From Dactylosporangium vinaceum (GTDB lineage Bacteria; Actinomycetota; Actinomycetes; Mycobacteriales; Micromonosporaceae), in the NCBI RefSeq assembly GCF_019904175.1, contig NZ_CP061913.1, forward strand, positions 11,532,001-11,596,000: DNA of 64,000 nt, in the 5' to 3' direction. Of the stretch, positions 57,888-64,000 are shown in pieces. Each line of letters opens with the position of its first letter. Within the stretch, counting starts at the first letter, position 1. Both the position numbers and the translations under genes were made by a program. Under the pieces are notes generated by a model. It had not been told where the DNA came from, ran no database searches, and was given only the letters and a program-made list of their open reading frames with translations.

Positions 57888-59447
57888 GTGCCCCGAGGCG
57901 ATGGCCGGTTGAGCCACGAGCTCGACCCCCAGCGTCCAGGTCCCCAGGACAAGTGCGGTGTGTTCGGCGTCTGGGCGCCGGGCGAAGAGGTCGCCAAGAT
58001 GACCTACTACGGGCTGTATGCACTACAGCACCGTGGTCAGGAGGCGGCCGGCATCGCGGTGTCCGACGGATCCGGTGTGGTGGTCTACAAGGATCTCGGC
58101 CTGGTGTCCCAGGTCTTCGACGAGCCGACGCTGGCCAGCCTGCGCGGCCACATCGCGATCGGCCACGCGCGCTACTCGACCACCGGCGGATCGACCTGGG
58201 AAAACGCCCAGCCGACGCTGCGCTCGACGCGGGCCGGCGGCGACCGGGCCGGCACCACGATCGCGCTGGCGCACAACGGCAACCTGGTCAACACCGCCGA
58301 GCTGGCCCGCCGGGTCGCCGAGCTGCCCGACGTCGAGCCGGACGCGATCAACTCCACCAACGACACCGCCCTGGTGACGGCGCTGCTGGCGGCTCGCCCC
58401 GACCTCTCCGTCGAGGCCGCCGCACTCGAGGTGCTGCCGACCCTGCGCGGCGCGTTCAGCTTCGTCTTCATGGACGAGGACACCCTGTATGCGGCGCGTG
58501 ACGTCAACGGCGTCCGCCCGCTGGTGCTCGGGCGCCTCGAGCGCGGCTGGGTCGTGGCCAGCGAGACCGCGGCCCTGGACATCTGCGGTGCCAGCGTGGT
58601 CCGCGAGGTCGAGCCGGGCGAGCTCATCGCGATCGACGAGCACGGGCTGCGCTCCAGCCGGTTCGGCACCCCGGACCCGAAGGGCTGCCTGTTCGAGTAC
58701 GTCTACCTGGCCCGCCCCGACACCAACATCGCGGGGCGCAACCTGCACGCGGCCCGGGTCGAGCTCGGCCGCACGCTGGCCCGCGAGCACCACGTCGAGG
58801 CCGACCTGGTGATCCCGGTCCCCGAGTCCGGCACGCCCGCCGCGATCGGCTACGCCCAGGAGTCGGGCATCCCGTTCGGCCACGGGCTGGTCAAGAACGC
58901 CTACGTCGGGCGCACCTTCATCCAGCCGTCGCAGACGATCCGCCAGCTGGGCATCCGGCTCAAGCTCAACCCCCTGCGCGACAACGTGCGGGGCAAGCGC
59001 CTGGTCGTCGTCGACGACTCGATCGTGCGCGGCAACACCCAGCGCGCGATCGTGCGCATGCTGCGGGAGTCCGGGGCCATCGAGGTGCACGTGCGGATCT
59101 CCTCGCCGCCCGTGAAGTGGCCCTGCTTCTACGGCATCGACTTCGCCACCCGGGCCGAGCTGCTGGCCAATGGGCTCGACCTCGAAGGCATCCGCCGCTC
59201 GATCGGCGCGGACTCGCTCGGCTACGTGTCGCTGCCGGGCCTGATCGCCGCCACCGAGCAGCCGGCCACCCGGCTCTGCAGTGCCTGCTTCGACGGGCAC
59301 TACCCGATCGAGCTCCCGGCCGACAACGTGATCGGCAAGCACGTGCTGGAAGGTGTCGCGCGCGCCGCGGGGGCCGCGCCGACCACGACTGACGGTGTCC
59401 AGATCACCGCCAGTGTCGGTGGAGCTGACGCACTGTTGCGTCCGTGA
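57888..59447 (+). CDS. purF: Amidophosphoribosyltransferase
   Basis: PurF makes phosphoribosylamine from PRPP and glutamine, the first committed step of purine synthesis. The mature N-terminal Cys of the glutaminase domain is in the DKCGVFGVW stretch after a 22-residue propeptide. Glutaminase signatures GLYALQHRGQEAAGIAV and GHARYSTTGGSTWENAQP follow. The PRPP loop is VVVDDSIVRGNTQRAIV near residue 370. A C-terminal Cys pair (TRLCSACFDG) may bind a Fe-S cluster. GTG 57888 has AGGAG nine bases upstream. 519 residues is the normal length. Confidence 0.97.
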   Translation: MPRGDGRLSHELDPQRPGPQDKCGVFGVWAPGEEVAKMTYYGLYALQHRGQEAAGIAVSDGSGVVVYKDLGLVSQVFDEPTLASLRGHIAIGHARYSTTGGSTWENAQPTLRSTRAGGDRAGTTIALAHNGNLVNTAELARRVAELPDVEPDAINSTNDTALVTALLAARPDLSVEAAALEVLPTLRGAFSFVFMDEDTLYAARDVNGVRPLVLGRLERGWVVASETAALDICGASVVREVEPGELIAIDEHGLRSSRFGTPDPKGCLFEYVYLARPDTNIAGRNLHAARVELGRTLAREHHVEADLVIPVPESGTPAAIGYAQESGIPFGHGLVKNAYVGRTFIQPSQTIRQLGIRLKLNPLRDNVRGKRLVVVDDSIVRGNTQRAIVRMLRESGAIEVHVRISSPPVKWPCFYGIDFATRAELLANGLDLEGIRRSIGADSLGYVSLPGLIAATEQPATRLCSACFDGHYPIELPADNVIGKHVLEGVARAAGAAPTTTDGVQITASVGGADALLRP

Positions 59448-59498
59448 CCGCCACCCGTCAGAGCAAAGCCGCCGCAGAGGCAATTCAAAGGGGAGAAA

Positions 59499-60653
59499 GT
59501 GACGCACGTGGATGAGCGCGCCGACAAGACCGGACAGTCCGGTCAGGGCAGCACCCCCGAGCGGCAGCTGTGGTCGGCCGGCAATGGCCGGAGCCGCCGC
59601 AAGACCGTGACCTACGCGGATGCGGGTGTTTCGATCCACGCCGGCGAGAAGGCCGTCGAGCTGCTCCGCACCAAGGTGCACCGGACGCACCGGCCCGAGG
59701 TGATGGGTGACATCGGCGGGTTCGCCGGGCTGTTCCGGCTCGACCTGAAGAAGTACAAGAGCCCGATTCTGGCGTCTTCGACTGACGGCGTCGGCACCAA
59801 GCTGGCGATCGCCCAGGCGATGGGGATCCACGACACCGTCGGCATCGACCTCGTCGCGATGGTGGTCGACGACCTGGTCGCGTGCGGGGCCGAGCCGCTG
59901 TTCCTGCTCGACTACATCGCCTGTGGCGAGGTCGTGCCGGACCGGGTGGCCGAGATCGGCGCCGGCATCGCCGACGGCTGCCGCTACGCCGGGTGCGCCC
60001 TGCTGGGCGGCGAGACGGCCGAGCACCCGGGCGTGATGCGGCCGGACGAGTACGACATCTCGGGCACCGGCGTCGGCGTCGTGGAAGAGGACGCCATCCT
60101 GGGCCGGGACCGGGTCGAGGTCGGCGACGCGGTGATCGCGCTGCGCTCGACGGGCCTGCACTCCAACGGCTACTCGCTCGTCCGCCACGTGCTCCTGGGC
60201 GCCGGGCGGATGCGGCTGGACAGCGTCATCGACGAGTTCGGCTCGCAGCGCACGCTCGGCGAGGAGCTGCTCACCCCGACCCGGATCTACGCGAAGGACT
60301 GCCTCGACCTGATCAAGGAGAGCGACATCCACGCGTACGCCCACGTCACCGGCGGCGGCATCCCCGGTAACCTCGTCCGGGTCCTCCCCGAGCACGTCGA
60401 CGCCGTTGTGGACCGCTCCACCTGGCGCCCCCAGCCCATCTTCGAGCTGGTCCGCACGAAGGGCCGCATCGAGGACATGGAGATGGAGAGCACCTTCAAC
60501 ATGGGCATCGGCATGATGACGGTGGTCTCGGCCGAGGACGCCGACCGCACGCTGGCCTTCCTGGCCGGGCGCGGCCTCGACGCCTGGCAGGTCGGCGAGG
60601 TCATCGAGGGCACCGGCACCGTGCAGATGGTCGGCTCGCACACCCGCGGCTGA
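59499..60653 (+). CDS. purM: Phosphoribosylformylglycinamidine cyclo-ligase
   Basis: PurM closes the imidazole ring of AIR using ATP. This 384-residue protein has TYADAGVSIHAGEKAVELLR at the start of the domain, SSTDGVGTKLAIAQAMG and DDLVACGAEPLFLLDYIACG, and GLHSNGYSLVRHVLL with the conserved Gly-Leu-His-Ser-Asn-Gly. An extension of about 35 residues precedes the domain. GTG 59499 has GGGGAGAAA just upstream. It lies 51 bases after purF, the usual actinobacterial pairing. Confidence 0.97.
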   Translation: MTHVDERADKTGQSGQGSTPERQLWSAGNGRSRRKTVTYADAGVSIHAGEKAVELLRTKVHRTHRPEVMGDIGGFAGLFRLDLKKYKSPILASSTDGVGTKLAIAQAMGIHDTVGIDLVAMVVDDLVACGAEPLFLLDYIACGEVVPDRVAEIGAGIADGCRYAGCALLGGETAEHPGVMRPDEYDISGTGVGVVEEDAILGRDRVEVGDAVIALRSTGLHSNGYSLVRHVLLGAGRMRLDSVIDEFGSQRTLGEELLTPTRIYAKDCLDLIKESDIHAYAHVTGGGIPGNLVRVLPEHVDAVVDRSTWRPQPIFELVRTKGRIEDMEMESTFNMGIGMMTVVSAEDADRTLAFLAGRGLDAWQVGEVIEGTGTVQMVGSHTRG

Positions 60654-60661
60654 AGCTAGCG

Positions 60662-60684
60662 AAGGGGCGGCCCGGCCGCCCCTT
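60662..60684 (+). terminator. Terminator after purM
   Basis: AAGGGGCGGC and GCCGCCCCTT pair around a 3-base loop, followed by TTTACC, just after the purM stop. This is the strongest simple terminator in the window. Confidence 0.9.
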
Positions 60685-60774
60685 TACCAATACGTGCAAC
60701 CGGGGCTTACCGCGGCGCAGTGATGGACCTAGGCTGGAGCGACACGTCCCTACGCCTAAAAGGAGGACGGGGCG

Positions 60775-61884
60775 GTGTCGTGGAGCGGCATGCAAGGCAT
60801 CGCGCCGGTCCCCGGCTATGTCGTGATGCAGCCGACGACGCTGTGCAATCTTGACTGCACCTACTGCTACCTGCCCTTCCGCTCACGCAACGACCGCATG
60901 AGCCCGGCCGTGGCCGCGGCGGTCGCCGAGTCCGTGAACCCCTGGGCCGCGGCTTCCGACGGGCGATTCTCGGTCGTCTGGCACGCCGGGGAGCCCATGG
61001 CCGCGGGGCGGGCCGGGCTTGCCGAGCTGATGGCCCCCTTCGCCGGCGTCGAGCACCACGTGCAGACCAATGCAACGCTCATCGACGACGCCTGGTGCAC
61101 GTTCTTCGCCGACCACGGCGTCCGCGTCAGTGTGAGCGTCGACGGTCCCGCCGAGCGCAACGGGCAGCGCATCAACAAGAGCGGTTCTCCCGTGTACCGC
61201 CAGATCATGCACGGCATCGAAGCGCTCCACCGGCACGGGGTGCCGTTCTCGGCACTCTGCGTGGTGAGCGATCCGCGGCCGGGGCTGGCGGCGGAGCTGT
61301 ACGGGTACTTCCTCGATCTCGGCTGTGAGGTGCTCGGCATCAACATCGAGGAGCAGGAGGGCGTGAACGCCCGGGCCAACGCCTTCGCCGACGACGCCGT
61401 CCGCGCCTTCTGGGCCGAGCTCGTCGCGGCCTGGCGGGTCGACCCGCGAATCCACGTGCGCGAGATCGAGTGGACGCTCCGATACGCCGAGGCCGTGCTC
61501 ACGGACCGGGCCGACGGCCTCCTGCCCGCCACCCTCGACCCGATCCCGACGATCGCCGCCGACGGCCGGGTCTTCCTGCTCTCACCGGAGCTGGCCGGCT
61601 TCACCGACCCTCACTACGGCGACTTCTCCTCGGGCAGCGTCCTGACCACCCCGCTGGCGTCGATCCTGGCCCGGGCGGCGACCTCGGCCCCGTGGATCGG
61701 CGAGTATCTGGACGGGGTCGAGTCCTGCCGCCGCACCTGCCCATACTTCGGCTTCTGCGGCGGCGCCCACGCGGCCAACCGCTACTTCGAGCACGGCCGC
61801 TTCGACGGCACCGAGACGAACCACTGCCGCAACAGCAAGATTCGCCTTCTGGAGGGAGTGCTGGACCATGCCGGAGCACGCTGA
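60775..61884 (+). CDS. Radical SAM/SPASM peptide maturase (cyclophane type)
   Basis: The protein (369 residues) has the radical SAM cluster motif LCNLDCTYCYLPF (CxxxCxxC) near residue 23, SAM-binding GEPMAAG and the SPASM-type cysteines at the C-terminus (SCRRTCPYFGFCGGAHA, then NHCRNS). Length and motifs resemble maturases that form three-residue cyclophanes in triceptide RiPPs, including the FxsB-like and AmcB-like groups. GTG 60775 has AGGAGG nine bases upstream. It overlaps the precursor gene by 17 bases. It lies 91 bases after the purM terminator, so it has its own promoter. Confidence 0.9.
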   Translation: MSWSGMQGIAPVPGYVVMQPTTLCNLDCTYCYLPFRSRNDRMSPAVAAAVAESVNPWAAASDGRFSVVWHAGEPMAAGRAGLAELMAPFAGVEHHVQTNATLIDDAWCTFFADHGVRVSVSVDGPAERNGQRINKSGSPVYRQIMHGIEALHRHGVPFSALCVVSDPRPGLAAELYGYFLDLGCEVLGINIEEQEGVNARANAFADDAVRAFWAELVAAWRVDPRIHVREIEWTLRYAEAVLTDRADGLLPATLDPIPTIAADGRVFLLSPELAGFTDPHYGDFSSGSVLTTPLASILARAATSAPWIGEYLDGVESCRRTCPYFGFCGGAHAANRYFEHGRFDGTETNHCRNSKIRLLEGVLDHAGAR

Positions 61885-62077
61885 CCCGAGCCTGGACACG
61901 GTCACCGAGCGCGTCCACCGGGCCGCCGACGGCCTGAGAGTGCTGCTCGACGAGGCCACGGCGGCGCGCGCCGCCCGAGCGGAGGCCACGGGCGAGGAGG
62001 GCTCCAGCGCCGTGTGCGCCTGGAACCACTTCGAGAACATCCCGACCTTCTACAACTGGAACAACCGCCCGCGCTGA
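61868..62077 (+). CDS. Cyclophane RiPP precursor (AmcA-like)
   Basis: This 69-codon gene encodes a helical, acidic leader (HADPSLDTVTERVHRAADGL, then ARAEATGEEG) and a C-terminal core CAWNHFENIPTFYNWNNRPR that contains aromatic-X-Asn triads FEN, FYN and WNN and a WNH. Triceptide maturases crosslink the ring of Trp/Phe/Tyr to the beta carbon of the residue two places on, so three or four cyclophanes are possible. The partner radical SAM gene ends within its first codons. ATG 61868 was chosen for this overlap. No exporter or protease gene follows. Confidence 0.82.
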   Translation: MPEHADPSLDTVTERVHRAADGLRVLLDEATAARAARAEATGEEGSSAVCAWNHFENIPTFYNWNNRPR

Positions 62078-62379
62078 CCACGCCCGACTCCACCCACGCC
62101 CCTGGCGGCGTCCGCGGATCAGCACCGGGCGTCCGCCGCGACGAGGGGTGGGATCCGCGCGCCGCGGACTGGTGGCAGCCCGCCTTGCGCCCGGCCCGAC
62201 GCCGGCGTACCGGCCGCAGCCGCCCGAAATGCGCACGCCTGCTCAACGCACGGTGCAGTGCGGCGCGGGCGCGGCGGTGATGACTGCGCGGCCTGGTGAG
62301 CGGGGTGGCCGCTCCCAGGGCGCGAACCATCGCGGCCTGGCCCTAGAGCCCGTGTCAGGGAACCGTGGACGCCACGTCA

Positions 62380-62405
62380 GAGGCGGTGCACCGATGCACC
62401 GCCTC
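62380..62405 (+). terminator. Hairpin, GAGGCGGTGCA stem
   Basis: GAGGCGGTGCA and TGCACCGCCTC form a perfect 11-base-pair stem with the loop CCGA. It is 300 bases after the precursor stop and may terminate that transcript. Confidence 0.65.
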
Positions 62406-62472
62406 AGGAGATGGGTCGTGGCCCTGCGCCGAGGGGTGGTGGGAACTGCACCCTGGCGGTAGCTACGCCGAG

Positions 62473-62518
62473 ACACCCGCATGGCGGGCCGTCGAGAGAA
62501 CGGCCGCCGTGCGGGTGT
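62473..62518. terminator. Hairpin, ACACCCGCA...GGCCGT stem
   Basis: ACACCCGCA pairs with TGCGGGTGT, and inside GGCCGT pairs with ACGGCC, with a small asymmetric bulge between and the loop CGAGAGA. It lies between the two other hairpins. Confidence 0.55.
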
Positions 62519-62531
62519 TGTGAACACGACT

Positions 62532-62557
62532 CGGGCACGTGGTTGTCCACGTGCCCG
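62532..62557 (-). terminator. Terminator hairpin of the DUF3073 gene
   Basis: CGGGCACGTGG and CCACGTGCCCG form an 11-base-pair stem with the loop TTGT, 20 bases past the stop of the minus-strand DUF3073 gene. Confidence 0.75.
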
Positions 62558-62577
62558 TGAGCCGGGTTGACCAGCGG

Positions 62578-62802
62578 TCAACGACCCCGTGAGCGCCAAT
62601 CACTGTCGCTGGAGGGGTCGTCGTAGTCGTCCTCGTCGTCAGCCTCATCGTCGGCTCCGCCTTGATCGGCGTAGTCGTCGCTTGACTTAGGGCCGCCCGC
62701 CGCGAGCTCGCGTTGCAACGCTTCGAGGTCGGTGTTCGGTGAGTGATATTTCAACTCCCTGGCCACCCTAGTCTGCTTGGCCTTCGCACGGCCGCGCCCC
62801 AT
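62578..62802 (-). CDS. DUF3073 domain protein
   Basis: The protein (74 residues) begins MGRGRAKAKQTRVARELKYH, the invariant start of DUF3073, and ends in a very acidic, disordered tail (DDEADDEDDYDDPSSDSDW). It is conserved near purM in actinobacteria and has no known function. ATG 62802 is the family start; an in-frame ATG 18 bases earlier is less likely. The upstream 253 bases show no other gene. Confidence 0.92.
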   Translation of the reverse strand: MGRGRAKAKQTRVARELKYHSPNTDLEALQRELAAGGPKSSDDYADQGGADDEADDEDDYDDPSSDSDWRSRGR

Positions 62803-63055
62803 GGCTCGACCCCCTCGCACAGAATTACGGGGCAGCCATTACCGGCAGGCCCCGACAACGTCAGGCATCTCTCGTGGCTCTTACGGTACATGTCGAGGGC
62901 ACCTTTCGGCATCTCGCCCCTGCCGACCATTTCGGTGGCGTTGCTTACCCGTCCGGCCGGTCGGGTTCCCGGCGGGTAAGCACCACCGCGGTCAACGGGT
63001 CGTCACTGCCGGGCGGTGCCCACGCACTGCCCCACGCTCAGCCCCACGCACCTGG

Positions 63056-64000
63056 TTACACCAGGATGGTACGGAGCCTTCCGACCTCGGCCATCCGCCG
63101 TTCGGCGAGCCGATCGGCGGCCAGCGCCGGCGGCACCCCGTCGGCCGCGGCGAGGTCGAGGATCTGCTTCGTGGTGTCGTAGATCCGTCCCGCGCGCTCC
63201 TTCGCCCGGGCGAAGTTGAAGCCCTCGATCTCGTCGGCCACCTGGATCACCCCGCCGGAGTTGACCACGTAGTCCGGCGCGTAGAGGACGTCCCGCTCGG
63301 CCAGGAGCTTCTCGATGCCGGGGTGGGCCAGCTGGTTGTTGGCCGCGCCGGCGATGATCCGGGCCTGGAGCAGCGGCACGGTGTCGTCGTTCAGCGCGCC
63401 GCCGAGGGCGCAGGGGGCGTACACGTCGATCGGGGCCGCAATGAGCTCGTCGTTGCTGTCCACGAGCTCGATCTGGGGGTACGTCGAGCGCGCCCACTCC
63501 CGCGCCCGCGCGGAAACGTCGGTGGCGACAACCGCGGCGCCGTCGTCGAGCAAGTGCTTGCTCAGGTGCTTGCCGACCTTGCCCAGCCCCGCGACGCCGA
63601 CCCGGCGCCCGGCGAGCGTCGGGGTGCCCCAGCGGTGCTCGGCGGCGGCCCGCATGCCCTGGAACACGCCATAGGCGGTCAGCACCGACGAGTCGCCGGC
63701 GCCGCCGTGGGACTCGGAGCGGCCGGTGACGAAGCGGGTCTCCTTCGCCACGATGTCCATGTCCTGGACGTACGTGCCCACGTCGCATGCGGTGTAGTAA
63801 CGCCCGCCCAGGGACTGCACGAACCGGCCGTACGCGCGCAGCAGCGGCTCGCTCTTGTCGCGGTCCGGATCGCCCCAGATGACCGCCTTGCCGCCGCCGA
63901 GGTCCAGTCCGGCCAGCGCGTTCTTGTACGCCATGCCGCGCGACAGCTCCAGCACGTCGTGCAGCGCCTCGTCCTCGGAGGCGTACGGGTAGAACCTGGT
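63056..64000 (-). CDS. vdh: Glu/Leu/Phe/Val dehydrogenase, C-terminal part
   Basis: The gene runs off the window, so its first part is missing; 314 residues are visible. KNALAGLDLGGGKAVIWGDP gives the catalytic Lys and substrate-binding glycine-rich loop; RRVGVAGLGKVGKHLSKHLL is the NAD-binding motif. The later APCALGGALNDDTVPLL and ANNQLAHPGIEKLL are family features. The enzyme oxidatively deaminates a branched-chain or aromatic amino acid. The place next to DUF3073 and purM matches vdh (valine dehydrogenase) of Streptomyces, but Leu or Phe dehydrogenase is possible. Confidence 0.9.
   Translation of the reverse strand, partial: TRFYPYASEDEALHDVLELSRGMAYKNALAGLDLGGGKAVIWGDPDRDKSEPLLRAYGRFVQSLGGRYYTACDVGTYVQDMDIVAKETRFVTGRSESHGGAGDSSVLTAYGVFQGMRAAAEHRWGTPTLAGRRVGVAGLGKVGKHLSKHLLDDGAAVVATDVSARAREWARSTYPQIELVDSNDELIAAPIDVYAPCALGGALNDDTVPLLQARIIAGAANNQLAHPGIEKLLAERDVLYAPDYVVNSGGVIQVADEIEGFNFARAKERAGRIYDTTKQILDLAAADGVPPALAADRLAERRMAEVGRLRTILV

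Larger units (their letters stand above)
62078..62577. other. 500-bp interval with three hairpins after the cyclophane locus
   Basis: No gene could be supported. The first 300 bases show only weak frames. The last 200 bases carry three strong hairpins listed separately, the third of which serves as terminator for the minus-strand DUF3073 gene. Confidence 0.5.

Noticed and set aside
58023..60641. 872-codon minus-strand frame opposite purF and purM
   Set aside because: Antisense shadow of two unmistakable purine genes; composition typical of high-GC shadows.
62014..62462. Further small ORFs after the cyclophane precursor
   Set aside because: Arg/Pro-rich frames without aromatic repeats or ribosome sites; not supported as a second precursor.
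1..64000. CRISPR arrays, rRNA genes, known riboswitches
   Set aside because: No regularly spaced repeats, no rRNA stretches and no riboswitch core recognised by eye; only two tRNA genes were found.

Overview
The window is high-GC actinobacterial DNA with many GTG starts, stop/start overlaps and GGAGG-type ribosome sites. The order sterol-carrier protein, purF, purM, DUF3073 protein, Glu/Leu/Phe/Val dehydrogenase at 57.3-64.0 kb, with the membrane mannosyltransferase, S8 protease and peptide deformylase at 40-49 kb, suggests a member of the Micromonosporaceae (inference from gene order; no search was run).

Positions 1-38.4 kb look accessory. They hold: the end of an FAD oxidoreductase, a Nudix hydrolase and a lone rfbB; a class I lanthipeptide locus of the FxLD type (3.6-12.0 kb) with a 57-residue precursor, LanB, LanC, a SpaB_C-isoaspartyl methyltransferase fusion, a large hypothetical protein and a MazG-like protein; an XRE/DUF6879 regulatory block with repeated GTTGCGA operators and a dead DUF6879 copy (12.0-15.6 kb); GFA, VOC and Nudix genes; then a tightly coupled 8.5-kb operon (17.76-26.31 kb) of a nucleotidyltransferase, a second FxLD-type methyltransferase, two P-loop kinases, GNAT, two Nudix hydrolases, an MFS exporter, a DEDDh exonuclease, a HIT protein and a nitrilase. 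After this come a hypothetical gene, a PPC-domain gene and an XRE gene, an intact IS701-type element with a CTAG target duplication (28.8-30.2 kb), a second XRE gene, a phosphotransferase, a TrmO-like protein, two Nudix hydrolases, an HD phosphohydrolase, an XRE gene, a GntR regulator and a DUF1152 gene. The block ends beside tRNA-Arg, whose 3' end faces it. Nudix, HD phosphohydrolase, XRE and GntR genes next to a tRNA resemble the cargo and regulatory end of an actinomycete integrative element, but no integrase, replication or transfer gene lies in the window.

Positions 38.4-64.0 kb look like chromosome backbone: tRNA-Arg and tRNA-Ser, a histone-H1-like/EcsC-like protein, a mannosyltransferase, CPBP and S8 proteases, a flavohemoglobin-like protein, a PNPOx-fold protein, peptide deformylase, a HAD hydrolase, an XRE regulator, a FhuF-like iron protein behind an iron-box-like site, a MEDS-STAS/MEDS-ATPase switch pair, a Nudix hydrolase, a membrane protein with a long Gly/Tyr/Asp-rich cytoplasmic tail, and the pur genes. 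Directly after purM lies a second RiPP locus: a radical SAM/SPASM maturase and a 69-residue precursor ending in repeated aromatic-X-Asn motifs, typical of cyclophane peptides.

The most interesting items are the FxLD lanthipeptide locus with its unusual core, the precursor-less operon carrying the second FxLD methyltransferase, the cyclophane RiPP pair, and the symmetrical DNA elements at 35.9-36.1 kb.
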